Shown: positions 35,369 to 45,187, counted from the stretch's first letter. The stretch is 64,000 nt of DNA from Neobacillus sp. YX16 (GCF_030123505.1 NZ_CP126115.1:4044001-4108000), one strand, 5' to 3'. A program made the numbers and translations. Notes: a model not told the origin generated them from the letters alone.

Positions 35369-36157
35369 ATGTCTGATTATAAGGTATTATTTTTAGATAT
35401 TGATGGAACCATCATTAAGCCGGATGATACCATCGAGGAAACTACGGTCAATGCAATTCGTCAGGTTCAAGAAAAAGGAATAGAGGTTTTTTTAGCAACC
35501 GGCAGACCTTTACATGAAATCAGGGATCTTGCGAAAGAGTTAAATGTTCATTCCCTCATTGGGTATAACGGTGCGTTTGCTATTTATCAAGATAAAGACC
35601 TATTCCAAGAGCCAATGAACAAGGAGAGTGTCAAACAATTTATTGATATAGCGAAAAAAAATCAACATGAACTTGTCTTGTATACGAAAGACCAAAACTT
35701 ATTCACTGATTTAGAAACAGATTGTGTAAAAGAATTTATAGATAAGTTTCATTTACATAAAAACGACTCCTATTCACCCTCTGAGGATTATGAAGTACTC
35801 GGAATGACCTTGATCAATTTAGAACCAAAGGATGTTGCATTATATAAACAGGAAGATCAAATCCAGTTATCACAAGTAAATCTTGAAGGTATGTTTCATT
35901 GTTATGACGTGATTAGAGATCAAGTCAATAAAGGTATTGGAGTTCAATATGTCCTAAAGCATCTCGGCCTTAAGAAGGAAAATGCAATTGCATTCGGTGA
36001 TGGCATGAACGACAAAGAAATGCTCCTGAGTGTTGGTGAAGGTTTTGCGATGGGAAATGGCCATCCAGACCTCTATCAATATGCTAAACATAAAACCACA
36101 TCCGTAACAGATTCAGGTATATATAATGGCTTAAAAACATTAGGGATTATTGAGTAA
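35369..36157 (+). CDS. Cof-type HAD-IIB phosphatase
   Basis: 262 residues. Motif I is FLDIDGTII (residues 8-16) with nucleophile and acid Asp, motif II FLATGRP and motif III/IV IAFGDGMNDKEML. The cap domain is the Cof type. It dephosphorylates sugar phosphates or a flavin/PLP precursor; the substrate cannot be read from sequence. RBS AAGGAGAGG, own terminator. Confidence 0.9.
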   Translation: MSDYKVLFLDIDGTIIKPDDTIEETTVNAIRQVQEKGIEVFLATGRPLHEIRDLAKELNVHSLIGYNGAFAIYQDKDLFQEPMNKESVKQFIDIAKKNQHELVLYTKDQNLFTDLETDCVKEFIDKFHLHKNDSYSPSEDYEVLGMTLINLEPKDVALYKQEDQIQLSQVNLEGMFHCYDVIRDQVNKGIGVQYVLKHLGLKKENAIAFGDGMNDKEMLLSVGEGFAMGNGHPDLYQYAKHKTTSVTDSGIYNGLKTLGIIE

Positions 36158-36161
36158 ACGA

Positions 36162-36194
36162 AAGCTGTGCATACCATATTGCACAGCTTTTTTT
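36162..36194 (+). terminator. terminator of the HAD phosphatase gene
   Basis: AAGCTGTGC / GCACAGCTT stem and seven T residues. Confidence 0.88.
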
Positions 36195-36333
36195 GCATGA
36201 TTTTGTTGGTATTTCGTGGTATACGTCTTGTTTTGATAGCTTTTGTCAACCTGCAGGAAAATGGGGTGCACCTTATAGAATTTACTATCCATAGATGTTT
36301 TACCGTAAATTGGATAGAAGGGATTTGACCACT

Positions 36334-37206
36334 ATGAAAACTTTCACGTTAAAGGAAGTTTCCAAAAAAATAAATGTTAAGCCAGCTACATTAAAAAAAT
36401 GGGAAAAGGAACTTGAGGAATATCTTGATATCCCCAGGACTAGACAAGGCGCAAGAATTTATTCGGAGGTAGAACTAGATTTACTCCTGGATATTAAACA
36501 AATGTACGAAAACAAAATAAGTACGGAGATGATCCTGCAAAACTTACAAACAAAGGATGAACCTGTAGAAAACGAGATTTCCGAACCCCCGACCTCCTCC
36601 TTGCCAATGGTTTCAGAAACTATGCCCGAAGTAACAAATGAGGAGCTTGCCATTAAGAATGCAGATCAATTTTTCGATGCGATGGATAATTATAAACAAA
36701 CCTTCTTAAGTGAGGTAAAGGATGAAATTCGAAGTGTTCTCCGTAAAGAGGTAGTTGAAGAGGTAAAAAAAGAGATTTCAAAAGGTACCTACTATACAGT
36801 GAAGTCCATATCTGATTCCATCTATAAAACGTCTGCTAATACAAAAGCAGAAATTGAGGAACTTTCGGAACACATTGAAAAAACAGCAGAACAGACGACT
36901 GAAAGACTTCATTATTTATCAAAAAGTATTGTCAATGCCTCCCATGAAACATCAGAAGAAATTTATACGTTATCAAAGCAATTATCTGAATCTACAGAGG
37001 AACTTGCTCACTACGTAGATATTACAAACACAGAAATCAATAGTTTATCGGAAGTTATAGAAAAGGACCGTGAAGAACGCGGGAAAGAACGTGATCATTT
37101 CCTACATGAAATCACGCAAAGAGAAGCTGCTTTTCAGGATTTATTAACAAGCTTCCGTGATGTAGCTGCTGCAAAAGAAAAGAAATGGTGGAAATTCTGG
37201 GAGTAA
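36334..37206 (+). CDS. MerR-HTH protein with coiled coil and DUF3967-like tail
   Basis: About 290 residues from ATG 36334, ten bases after AAGGGA. MKTFTLKEVSKKINVKPATLKKWEKELEEY is a MerR-like winged helix; the middle is a long helical coiled coil (about 100-260) and the end, EKKWWKFWE, is the aromatic DUF3967 tail. The same architecture as the following racA, so the two may be related. Probably a DNA-binding, filament-forming or scaffold protein; the role is not known. Confidence 0.78.
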   Translation: MKTFTLKEVSKKINVKPATLKKWEKELEEYLDIPRTRQGARIYSEVELDLLLDIKQMYENKISTEMILQNLQTKDEPVENEISEPPTSSLPMVSETMPEVTNEELAIKNADQFFDAMDNYKQTFLSEVKDEIRSVLRKEVVEEVKKEISKGTYYTVKSISDSIYKTSANTKAEIEELSEHIEKTAEQTTERLHYLSKSIVNASHETSEEIYTLSKQLSESTEELAHYVDITNTEINSLSEVIEKDREERGKERDHFLHEITQREAAFQDLLTSFRDVAAAKEKKWWKFWE

Positions 37207-37260
37207 AACTATCACGACACTTGCTGCTATGGTCAAATTTTTCAAGTGGAGGGAATCATT

Positions 37261-37788
37261 ATGAACACGAGCGAAGTAGCAAAATTATTAGGGGTGTCAG
37301 CAAGTACCATTCAACGATGGGTAAAACAGCTTGAACTGCCAATGGAGCGAAATGAACGTGGGCATTATCATTTTAATAATGAAGATATTGATCTTCTAAG
37401 AAACATTCAAACTCAAATCCAAAATGGGACCTTACTTCAAGAAATAGCACCTGTTCAAGAGAAGAAACCTCGGAAAGGAACAGTAAAAGCAACCCCAGAG
37501 ACAAACGCAGAACTGGAAAGATTGTATACGATTGTTAGCGAATTAGAAGCAAAGGTAAACTCAAAAGCAGATTCTGTCGCCTCCTATCAGCTGCTGCAGC
37601 ACCGCCGTGAAATAGAAGATTTGCAAATCCAAGTGAAAGATTTATCAAAACAAGTAGAATCACTTCATTCGCAGCTTGATGAGATAACTAAGTCTGCTTT
37701 ACCTGAAAAGCCACTCGTATTAGATCAAGGAAAGCTAAATAGAAAGAAGAAGAATATCGTCAGCTCCTTGTTTGGATTTTTGGGATAA
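37261..37788 (+). CDS. racA: chromosome-anchoring protein RacA
   Basis: About 175 residues from ATG 37261, behind GGAGGGA. MNTSEVAKLLGVSASTIQRWVKQLELPMER is the MerR-like HTH of RacA and the coiled coil contains ASYQLLQHRREIEDLQIQVKD, highly similar to B. subtilis RacA. The C-terminus ends in KKKNIVSSLFGFLG. RacA binds near the origin and, via DivIVA, tethers it to the cell pole during sporulation. Directly downstream of the MerR-HTH protein gene, 54 bases apart, likely one operon. Confidence 0.85.
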   Translation: MNTSEVAKLLGVSASTIQRWVKQLELPMERNERGHYHFNNEDIDLLRNIQTQIQNGTLLQEIAPVQEKKPRKGTVKATPETNAELERLYTIVSELEAKVNSKADSVASYQLLQHRREIEDLQIQVKDLSKQVESLHSQLDEITKSALPEKPLVLDQGKLNRKKKNIVSSLFGFLG

Positions 37789-37792
37789 CTAG

Positions 37793-37937
37793 AAAAGCAT
37801 AAGCGCCTTGCCCAAGAAAAAAGCATTTCATTTTTTCCCAGGGCCGACAGGCATAAGACGAGCCGGCGAGAAGGGTGGTCTTTACCTTCTTGATGGATTG
37901 GCTTATGACCCCGAGCCCCTAGGCGCTGAAGCTAGAC
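37793..37937. repeat. interspersed repeat element, full copy
   Basis: Inverted ends AAGCGCCTTG (from 37801) and TAGGCGCTGAAGCTAGAC (to 37937) enclose GCATAAGACGAGCCGGCGAGAAGG. I recall very similar sequence widely repeated between Bacillus genes. The shortened relative at 20981-21015 shares both ends. An ORF across it (37808-38023) is an artefact. Confidence 0.75.
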
Positions 37938-37941
37938 AAAG

Positions 37942-37976
37942 AAAAGCCGAATGTGTTAAGGACACATTCGGCTTTT
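37942..37976 (-). terminator. terminator of the acyltransferase gene
   Basis: AAAAGCCGAATGTGT / ACACATTCGGCTTTT stem, TAAGG loop, T-rich on the minus side. Confidence 0.85.
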
Positions 37977-38949
37977 ATATTTTTAACTCAACAAGCGGCT
38001 GTGTATATTTTTTAATCATATAACTGCCAAGCACAATACAAACCATGAAGGAGAAGGCAATTAAAAATAAATAATTTTCGGAAATGGCATTCGGTAAAAT
38101 AGATTGAATTGCCTTAATGATAAACCCATGGAATAAGTAAACATATAGTGTTCTTTCGCCTATTTTCGTTATACGATACTGATTCGATGGGATTAATGGC
38201 AAGAAGCCAAAAACTACAATTAAAGTTAAAACATATTGCAATCCTCGCAGCAGCCCATCCGTAAGCTGCATTCCTCCCATATTTTCATAAGAGGTATCCC
38301 CTAACAGCCATGGAACAGCATTTTCAGGAAAACTTAATCCAAAAAATAAAAACGTAGTAATGATAATTACTACTCCTGCTGGAACAGCATACTTTGCCCC
38401 AATGATTCGTTTTAAATGGTCTCCATTTAATAAGAAACCTAACAAAAAGTATGGAAAGAAAACAAACGTCCGAGATATACTCATAAAGCTTCCGGCTTGC
38501 TCAAAATAACCAATTGCTATTCCTACTAAAACCGCGACAAGCAATCCCGCCCATTTTAATCTCGCAAATACATACAGAAGTAAATTCCAGAAGAATAAAC
38601 TTAGTAAAAACCACAACGACCAATGTGGCTGGAACAGATCAAATTCAAGTGTTTTCTCCTTCCCCACTAAGAAATAGACAACTGAATAGATAATCTGAAA
38701 AATAAAATAGGGAATTAAAATCTTTTGAAAAGATTTAAGTAAGTACCCTTTTTTTCGATAGCCTTTGGCAAAATAGCCGGATATCAAAATAAATGCTGGC
38801 ATATGAAACAAAAAAATAACGGTATATAAAGTAAATAAAACTTTATCTTGATCCTTATATGGGCTAATCATATGTCCGAAAACAACAAGAAAAATTAATA
38901 TAAATTTTGCATTATCAAAATACTTACTTCTACTTGTAGTCGAAGCCAT
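37975..38949 (-). CDS. acyltransferase family 3 membrane protein
   Basis: About 324 residues from ATG 38949 behind GGAGGGA. About ten membrane helices; the N-terminal KYFDNAKFILIFLVVFGHMISPYK contains the family's conserved His (GHM) and the second helix MPAFILISGYFAKGY. These enzymes O-acylate cell-surface polysaccharides or peptidoglycan. Acceptor unknown. Confidence 0.87.
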   Translation of the reverse strand: MASTTSRSKYFDNAKFILIFLVVFGHMISPYKDQDKVLFTLYTVIFLFHMPAFILISGYFAKGYRKKGYLLKSFQKILIPYFIFQIIYSVVYFLVGKEKTLEFDLFQPHWSLWFLLSLFFWNLLLYVFARLKWAGLLVAVLVGIAIGYFEQAGSFMSISRTFVFFPYFLLGFLLNGDHLKRIIGAKYAVPAGVVIIITTFLFFGLSFPENAVPWLLGDTSYENMGGMQLTDGLLRGLQYVLTLIVVFGFLPLIPSNQYRITKIGERTLYVYLFHGFIIKAIQSILPNAISENYLFLIAFSFMVCIVLGSYMIKKYTQPLVELKI

Positions 38950-39115
38950 CCTATCCCTCCAAAACAAAAAGATATTGTAATAAAATTTTATGTTTGTGTA
39001 TTTATACTATTTTACCTTAGTAATGTTACAAAGGTATTGAATATAAGTTACTTTCTATGTCGGTAAAATTACAATTCCAAAATAATAATCGCAATGTCCT
39101 ATGTATATTTAACTA

Positions 39116-39138
39116 TTGGTAATAAATTCTATTACCAA
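39116..39138. promoter_or_regulatory. perfect inverted repeat upstream of the nitronate monooxygenase-like gene
   Basis: TTGGTAATA - AATTC - TATTACCAA: nine-bp perfect arms, five-bp spacer, about 100 bp before the gene. Looks like a homodimer operator; the regulator is not identified. Confidence 0.5.
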
Positions 39139-39238
39139 CTTTTAAGACCTGATGATAAAAATCACATACATAAAAAACAATCCATGATAGTATTCAGAGT
39201 AAGTTCTAAATTTTTAAATAATGAAATGGGGTTATAAA

Positions 39239-40195
39239 TTGAACTTTCCACAATTAAAAATTGCACATATCATGCCAAAGGTTCCAGTTTTTCAAGGAGG
39301 AATGGGTGTTGGTATTTCATTAAGTAAACTGGCTTCTGCTGTTGCTAATGCTGGCGGAGTTGGAATTATCTCAGGTACTGGTATTACAACAGATGAAATG
39401 CGTGATCATATTAGAAAAGCAAAAAGTCTTGTAAAAGATGCTGGCTATATTGGCGTAAATGTCCTGTTCGCAATGAATGATTTTGCAGAAAAAATGAAAG
39501 CCGCTCTAGAGGAAAAAGTTGATTTTATTATTTCAGGGGCAGGAATTTCAAGGGATATGTATGCTTGGGGCAGACAGGCTGGCATTCCCGTCATTTCCAT
39601 TGTTTCTTCTGCCAAATTAGCAAGAATTTCAGAAAGACTCGGCGCTGCAGCAGTAGTGGTTGAAGGCTTTGAAGCTGGCGGACATCTCGGAACTGACAGA
39701 CCGATGTTTGACATACTTCCAGAAGTAGTGGAAGCAGTATCGATTCCTGTTCTCGCAGCTGGTGGTATCATGACTGGCGAGGATATCGCAAAAGCTCTTT
39801 CAATGGGGGCATCTGGGGTTCAGATGGGCACTAGATTTGTAGCAAGTGAAGAATGTGACGCTCCACTAGCATTTAAACAGAAATACGTTGATGCTCGTAA
39901 AGAGGATACTTTGTTAGTCAAAACAACGGTTGGCTTACACGGCAGAGTAATTGCTAATAACTTTTCCAACTTAATTAGTGGGCCAGACAAATTAAAAATT
40001 GCCAAATGTCATGATTGTTTAAAAAATTGCTCTTATCGCTTCTGTACGCTCGATTCCTTACTCGTATCAGTTGCAGGCGATGTGGAAAATGGACTTGTCT
40101 TTGCTGGCGCCCGAGTAGATGAAATCAAGGAAATTCTTCCTGTCCAGCAAATCATGGATAATCTGACAACAGAATATCAAAACGCTATGCAGTAA
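39239..40195 (+). CDS. NAD(P)H-dependent flavin oxidoreductase / nitronate monooxygenase family
   Basis: About 318 residues starting at TTG 39239, a few bases after a GGGGT site; an upstream ATG (39221) lacks one. The 2-nitropropane dioxygenase-like TIM barrel shows FQGGMGVGISLSKLASAV, VEGFEAGGHLGTD and AAGGIMTGEDIAKALSMGASGVQMGTRFV. FMN enzyme; the C-terminal part has several Cys (CHDCLKNCSYRFC), a pattern seen in FabK/DUF561-like members. The physiological substrate is unclear. Confidence 0.87.
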   Translation: MNFPQLKIAHIMPKVPVFQGGMGVGISLSKLASAVANAGGVGIISGTGITTDEMRDHIRKAKSLVKDAGYIGVNVLFAMNDFAEKMKAALEEKVDFIISGAGISRDMYAWGRQAGIPVISIVSSAKLARISERLGAAAVVVEGFEAGGHLGTDRPMFDILPEVVEAVSIPVLAAGGIMTGEDIAKALSMGASGVQMGTRFVASEECDAPLAFKQKYVDARKEDTLLVKTTVGLHGRVIANNFSNLISGPDKLKIAKCHDCLKNCSYRFCTLDSLLVSVAGDVENGLVFAGARVDEIKEILPVQQIMDNLTTEYQNAMQ

Positions 40196-40213
40196 TAAAT
40201 TAACTTAATAAAA

Positions 40214-40243
40214 AGAGACAACCACATTTTTGAGGTTGTCTCT
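40214..40243. terminator. bidirectional terminator
   Basis: AGAGACAACC / GGTTGTCTCT stem between convergent genes at 40195 and 40249. Confidence 0.75.
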
Positions 40244-40248
40244 TCTCA

Positions 40249-40734
40249 TTAAGGTAAATTTTTTATTTTATTCATGATGGATGTCCTTGGTTTTGGGTCT
40301 GGAATAATCTCAGGGTAACCAATTCCCAATACACCAATAAGGTTATAATTTTCAGGAACTTCTAATATTTCCTTGTTTTTTGCTGTAATTCCGATAGATG
40401 ACCAAAATGTGCCTACCCCTTCTGACCATGCCGCTAAATTAAAGTTTTGAACAAAACAAGCTGTTGCCAAAGCGTTTTCCTCTTTTTCAACCGCCGAGGC
40501 ACCATGTTTAGATACTACAGCAATCAGTACAGGCGCATTTCCAAAATCACTCTTATGTTTGAGTTTTGCCCTCGTATCAGGACCAATAAAATATACTTCC
40601 CATGGTTCTGTCATTCGGTGATTAGGAGCCATTTTTGCAGCCTCTAACCATGAATATATCAAATCAAGATTAACAGCATCTGATTTGAATTTTTTTATAG
40701 TACGCCGGCTTTTAATTACATCAAGAATATCCAA
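40249..40734 (-). CDS. nitroreductase family protein
   Basis: 161 residues. SRRTIKKFKSDAV at the start binds FMN; MAPNHRMTEPWEVYFIG and LATACFVQNFNLAAWSEGVGTFWSSIG are typical of the nitroreductase fold. Short for the family, similar to YdjA/BluB-like types. Reduces nitro- or quinone-type compounds with NAD(P)H. RBS GAGGAGGGGG, start TTG. Confidence 0.87.
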   Translation of the reverse strand: MDILDVIKSRRTIKKFKSDAVNLDLIYSWLEAAKMAPNHRMTEPWEVYFIGPDTRAKLKHKSDFGNAPVLIAVVSKHGASAVEKEENALATACFVQNFNLAAWSEGVGTFWSSIGITAKNKEILEVPENYNLIGVLGIGYPEIIPDPKPRTSIMNKIKNLP

Positions 40735-40839
40735 TGTACCCCCTCCTCATACTGTTGAAAATCCACATTAATCTATCATATGTTCCATTTATTAAAATAT
40801 TTATACAACCTAAAGAATCTGAATTTTCTGCCGGACCTT

Positions 40840-41571
40840 TTAATAATAATCTTTTGTTCCTTCTAACTGATATTTCGGCTGTATGTCTACCGCACCTATA
40901 CTGAACAAGCCTTTCTTGAATCCAAGAAAGATGAAGAAAAGTGATTGTACAAAGAAGAATATCCCCCATCCTTGAGCTGGTATAAATACTGTTAATTGAG
41001 ATAGGTTTGTTGCGTCCCCAGCTGCGTGAGGCTGAATTAGGCTAATCATGAAAATATCATAGGCAGTACTTACTGATTCTACTAAAATGACGCAGGCAAT
41101 TAACAATACAAGATTATGAATTACTTTTTGGCTTCCTTTAATAAGCAAGGCTAGAAATAAAAAACCAAAGGATGCAAGCCAGAATAAACCATAGGGATTC
41201 CGGACCCATAAGATAAAATTAATTAGTATTAATCCTAATAGCATATCGATGAAAAATGTATGTTTATTTTTTTTGATTAACCAAAACGAAATATATGCCA
41301 TGAACGAAGAAATCAAATAACCTGCCGCACAAGTGATAAAGTCAATAATCCATATTGATTGTGTTCCGTGTGTAACCCCATCACCATTCATAAACAATGA
41401 AATGGATTCAACATTCCCCCAAAACAGAGCAATAAATGCGTGTCCAGATTCATGGATCACCGTATTAATAATTCTAAAATAATCACCTAATATCGGAAGG
41501 TGTATTAAGATAAATGCCAACCCAAGGAAGAGGAAAAATTTAATACTAAGCTTTTCTTTTATATATTCCAA
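40840..41571 (-). CDS. M50-type site-2 protease-like membrane protein
   Basis: About 243 residues from TTG 41571 behind GAGGGGGG. TVIHESGHAFIALFWG carries the HExxH zinc motif in a membrane helix (about residue 40) and there are about seven helices in all. M50-like intramembrane proteases cleave transmembrane substrates, but many distant members are unproven. No partner anti-sigma gene adjoins. Confidence 0.75.
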   Translation of the reverse strand: MEYIKEKLSIKFFLFLGLAFILIHLPILGDYFRIINTVIHESGHAFIALFWGNVESISLFMNGDGVTHGTQSIWIIDFITCAAGYLISSFMAYISFWLIKKNKHTFFIDMLLGLILINFILWVRNPYGLFWLASFGFLFLALLIKGSQKVIHNLVLLIACVILVESVSTAYDIFMISLIQPHAAGDATNLSQLTVFIPAQGWGIFFFVQSLFFIFLGFKKGLFSIGAVDIQPKYQLEGTKDYY

Positions 41572-41670
41572 TTTACTTCCCCCTCTTTTCACTAAGCTTT
41601 CTTTTTTACTCTATCTTACCACTTTTCTTTATATTCTGAAAAATTTTACTTTTTATTTTGTGGGATAAAA

Positions 41671-41692
41671 TTGACCTCAAGAAAGAGGTCGA
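41671..41692. promoter_or_regulatory. inverted repeat before the betaine-type transporter operon
   Basis: TTGACCTC - AAGAAA - GAGGTCGA: six-bp perfect core arms, six-base spacer, about 80 bp ahead of the ATPase gene. It may be an operator (candidate regulator: the GntR-RCK_C protein at 44481-45098) or a small terminator remnant. Confidence 0.4.
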
Positions 41693-41771
41693 CTCGACAA
41701 ACCACCAACCTTTGTGTTACCATTAAGTTGTTGGTATTTGCTAAAGAGATTTTTTTTTAGGAGGAATGAAT

Positions 41772-42896
41772 TTGATAGAGTTTAAAGATATTGTGAAAAA
41801 GTATAGAAATAAAACGATTATAAAGCCCTTCTCGATTGATATTGAAGCAGGTCAACTCGTTGTTTTTATTGGACCCAGCGGTTGTGGGAAAACTACATTA
41901 TTAAAAATGATTAATAAATTAATTCAGCCATCCGCAGGGAAGATTTTTGTGAACGGTAAGGATATTTCCAACATGGATGCCATCGAGTTGAGGAGAAATA
42001 TTGGCTATGTTATCCAAAATACAGGTCTCTTCCCTCACATGTCGATTAGAGAGAATTTGGAATTAATTCCAAAACTAAAAGGTGAAGACCCAAATAGAAT
42101 TGCTGAGAAAACAGAGGAACTTCTCCATGTAGTCGGATTAAATCCTAGTGAATTCTTAGACCGTTTTCCAAAAGAATTAAGTGGTGGACAGCAGCAAAGA
42201 GTTGGGGTAGCAAGAGCCTTTTCAACGGATTCAGATATAATTTTAATGGATGAGCCCTTTAGTGCCTTAGATCCCGTAACTAGAAATTCGCTGCAGGATG
42301 AACTCGTTCAAATGCAAAAGGAACTCAACAAAACCATCATTTTCGTCACCCATGATATGGATGAAGCCATAAAAATAGCCGACAAGATTTGTATATTAAA
42401 AGAAGGCGATATTCTCCAGTTCGACACCCCTGAAAATATTCTTAAGAACCCAGCCAATGAGTTTGTCGAAGGATTTATAGGAAAGAGAAGAGTTTGGAAT
42501 AACCCTGAATTATTAATGGCTGAGGATATTATGATTCCTAACCCTGTAAAGATTACTACTAAGCGAACCGTATTACAGGCTATTGAGATAATGAAATCCA
42601 ATAAGGTCGATAGCTTAATGGTAACCGACAAAAATAATATTTTAATAGGCTTGGTGACTTTAAAAGGAATTCAACTACTAAACCGAAATTCTGAGATTGA
42701 TAGTGTAATGGAGAAAAATGTCCTAGCAGTTACTGAGGATAGTAACTTAATTTCCATTTTGGCAACGATGAATGAACATAAAATTGGCTATGTGCCTGTT
42801 ATCAATCATTCAAAGCAATTAACTGGACTCATAACGAGAAGCAGTATTTTGTCGGCTTTAAGCAGCCAACTAATTGATTTGGAGGTGGCCTTTTAA
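41772..42896 (+). CDS. glycine betaine/carnitine/choline ABC transporter ATPase (OpuCA/BusAA-like)
   Basis: About 374 residues starting at TTG 41772 (AGGAGG seven bases before; the ATG at 41766 is too close). Walker [10 protein letters not shown], signature [14 protein letters not shown], Walker [10 protein letters not shown]; two C-terminal CBS domains (about 255-370) typical of osmoregulated OpuA/OpuCA. Energises uptake of a compatible solute. Stop and the next start overlap by one base (TAATG). Confidence 0.93.
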   Translation: MIEFKDIVKKYRNKTIIKPFSIDIEAGQLVVFIGPSGCGKTTLLKMINKLIQPSAGKIFVNGKDISNMDAIELRRNIGYVIQNTGLFPHMSIRENLELIPKLKGEDPNRIAEKTEELLHVVGLNPSEFLDRFPKELSGGQQQRVGVARAFSTDSDIILMDEPFSALDPVTRNSLQDELVQMQKELNKTIIFVTHDMDEAIKIADKICILKEGDILQFDTPENILKNPANEFVEGFIGKRRVWNNPELLMAEDIMIPNPVKITTKRTVLQAIEIMKSNKVDSLMVTDKNNILIGLVTLKGIQLLNRNSEIDSVMEKNVLAVTEDSNLISILATMNEHKIGYVPVINHSKQLTGLITRSSILSALSSQLIDLEVAF

Positions 42897-44452
42897 TGAG
42901 TGATTTTTATAACTATTTAAGTACAAACTACGAACAGATACTAAATTTACTAGGTCAACATATTTATTTAAGTATTATTTCTGTCCTCGTTGCGGTTATT
43001 GTCGGTATTCCGTTAGGCATTTTAATTTCACGGCAGCCAAAGCTATCTAAGCCGATTATTGGAACAACGAACATTATACAGGCAATACCAAGTTTGGCCC
43101 TGCTAGGATTCTTAATTCCCTTCATTGGTATCGGCAGTGCCCCTGCCATCGTAATGGTTGTCCTTTATTCTCTTCTTCCAATCGTAAAGAACACATATAC
43201 AGGATTAACGAATATAGATCCTGACATTCTGGAAGCCGCCAAAGGTATCGGTCTGACCAAGAGTCAAACAATGAAAAAGGTTCAGCTGCCGTTAGCTTTT
43301 CCGATGATTATGGCGGGTATCAGAATTTCTGCAGTAACAGCAGTCGGATTAATGACCATCGCAGCATTCGTTGGTGCAGGAGGCCTTGGTTATCTCGTAT
43401 TCTCTGGTGTACAGACCGTTGATAATTACATGATTCTTGCAGGTGCAATTCCAGCCTGTATCCTTGCCCTATTAATCGATTTTGTTGTTGGTAAACTTGA
43501 AACGAAATTTTCCTACAGTAATAAACGAAAATCAGCATCTAAAAGTAGTAAAAAGGTAAAACGTTTAGTAATTGCAATTACTAGTATTATCTTAGTTGCT
43601 GCTGGTGCCTTTACTGTATATTCAAAGGCTAATGCTGCAGATAAAATTGCCGTAGGCTCTAAGAATTACACTGAACAATTGATTCTTGGGAATATGCTGG
43701 CTGATTTAATTGAGAGTAATACGGATATTGAGGTAGAAAGAAAACTGAATCTCGGCGGCTCACAGGTAGCCTTTAGTGCTATCAAAAATGGTGATGTTGA
43801 TATGTTTGTAGAATATACAGGGACCGGACTAGTGAATATTCTTAATCAAAGTCCACAAAGTAATCCTGACAAGGTTTATGACTATGTAAAAAAGGAATTC
43901 AAGGAGAAGTATGGTATCGACATGTTAAAACCACTTGGATTCAATAACACCTATGCATTAGCAGTACGTCAAGATAGTGCTAAACAATATAATTTAAATA
44001 CCATCTCCGATCTTGCTAAAGTAAGTGAAGGCATGATTATGGGTCCTACCATTGAATTTCCAAATCGGGAAGATGGATTAATCGGTCTTTCTAAGACCTA
44101 CAATTTGAACTTTAAAGATGTAAAAGCAATAGACGGAGGATTGCGCTATACTGCGCTTGATAATCATAAGAGTGATGTCATCGATGCCTTTTCTACTGAT
44201 GGATTAATTGAAGAATTTGGATTAAAGGTATTAGAGGATGATAAAAACTTCTTCCCTCCTTATTATGCTGTTCCCATTGTCAAAGAAGAGACATTAAAAA
44301 AACACCCCGAACTTAAAGAAGTACTAAATTCACTTGCTGGTATACTGACAGATGATAAAATGCGAAAGCTTAATTACAAAGTTGACAGCCTGAAGGAATC
44401 ACCAGCAAAGGTAGCAAAAGAGTTTTTAAAAGAGGAAGGTTTAATAAAATAA
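42896..44452 (+). CDS. ABC permease fused to substrate-binding domain (OpuCB-OpuCC / BusAB-like)
   Basis: 518 residues. Residues 1-205 are a MetI-like permease with five to six helices and the EAA loop [23 protein letters not shown]; after a linker and one helix, residues about 250-518 form an OpuAC-like binding protein ([43 protein letters not shown]). A single polypeptide thus serves as permease and binding protein, as in BusAB of Lactococcus. Translationally coupled to the ATPase gene. Confidence 0.92.
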   Translation: MSDFYNYLSTNYEQILNLLGQHIYLSIISVLVAVIVGIPLGILISRQPKLSKPIIGTTNIIQAIPSLALLGFLIPFIGIGSAPAIVMVVLYSLLPIVKNTYTGLTNIDPDILEAAKGIGLTKSQTMKKVQLPLAFPMIMAGIRISAVTAVGLMTIAAFVGAGGLGYLVFSGVQTVDNYMILAGAIPACILALLIDFVVGKLETKFSYSNKRKSASKSSKKVKRLVIAITSIILVAAGAFTVYSKANAADKIAVGSKNYTEQLILGNMLADLIESNTDIEVERKLNLGGSQVAFSAIKNGDVDMFVEYTGTGLVNILNQSPQSNPDKVYDYVKKEFKEKYGIDMLKPLGFNNTYALAVRQDSAKQYNLNTISDLAKVSEGMIMGPTIEFPNREDGLIGLSKTYNLNFKDVKAIDGGLRYTALDNHKSDVIDAFSTDGLIEEFGLKVLEDDKNFFPPYYAVPIVKEETLKKHPELKEVLNSLAGILTDDKMRKLNYKVDSLKESPAKVAKEFLKEEGLIK

Positions 44453-44460
44453 ATGATGAA

Positions 44461-44483
44461 GCCGGCGCTGCCGGCTTTTTTTA
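44461..44483 (+). terminator. terminator of the betaine-type transporter operon
   Basis: AGCCGGC / GCCGGCT stem and seven T residues. Confidence 0.85.
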
Positions 44484-45098
44484 ATCCTCCATAAAATGGA
44501 CCACTCTCTCATAGGTTTCATCATCCCCAATAATGAGAAGAACGTCGTCTTCAAGAATCAATGCGTAGGGCCCAGGAGAAATAATTAATTCTCCCTTTCT
44601 CTTCATCCCAATCACGGTCCCACCTGTATTTTGCCAAAATTTCACTTCTGAAATCGTCTTGCCGATATGTACACAGCCTTGAAAAACCTCTACCTCAATG
44701 GGAGCTAATGGGTTGGTATGTCGCAGCTTTGTCGAATAATCCATGATTTTTCTAACTGACTCAGAAAGCTGCTCATCGATTTTGTTTCTCTCGGTAAAAA
44801 GTTTGTTAATTTCTTTTTCAAGGTCCTTTATACTCGCCAAATTCGAAAATCTATGTATATATTTATAAGCATTCTCCCGAGAAGAAATAACAATCCCGCT
44901 GCCCTTTGTTGATTGAACAATCTCCACATCTTCTAATATCTTTATTGCTCTTCTTACGGTCTCAGGAGAAACTTTATACTCACTTGCCAAAGTAGATCTT
45001 CCATGAATCCTCTCACCTACTTTGAATTTACCATCGTAAATTCGATTCGCTAAGTCGATTGCTATCCGTTCATAAGTTGGTATTTGTGCCCTTTGCAT
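44481..45098 (-). CDS. GntR-RCK_C regulator, BusR-like (c-di-AMP-responsive type)
   Basis: About 205 residues from ATG 45098 behind GGAGGAA. An N-terminal winged-helix GntR domain (IDLANRIYDGKFKVGERIHG, YKVSPETVRRAIKILED), a helical linker (about 85-130) and a C-terminal RCK_C/TrkA-C domain (about 135-205; GMKRKGELIISPGPYALILEDDVLLIIG). This order is that of BusR, which represses betaine uptake genes when it binds c-di-AMP. It is convergent with the transporter operon, so regulation there would act in trans. Confidence 0.82.
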   Translation of the reverse strand: MQRAQIPTYERIAIDLANRIYDGKFKVGERIHGRSTLASEYKVSPETVRRAIKILEDVEIVQSTKGSGIVISSRENAYKYIHRFSNLASIKDLEKEINKLFTERNKIDEQLSESVRKIMDYSTKLRHTNPLAPIEVEVFQGCVHIGKTISEVKFWQNTGGTVIGMKRKGELIISPGPYALILEDDVLLIIGDDETYERVVHFMED

Positions 45099-45187
45099 AT
45101 ATTCCTCCACGAAACTAAGTCAATTTTACTTTATTATTCCACTATACTCTAAAAAAATGGGCGATGCGAACAGATAGGTTAAACTTC

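Noticed and set aside
37808..38023. 71-codon plus-strand ORF
   Set aside because: It is contained in the repeat element and runs through the terminator of the acyltransferase gene.
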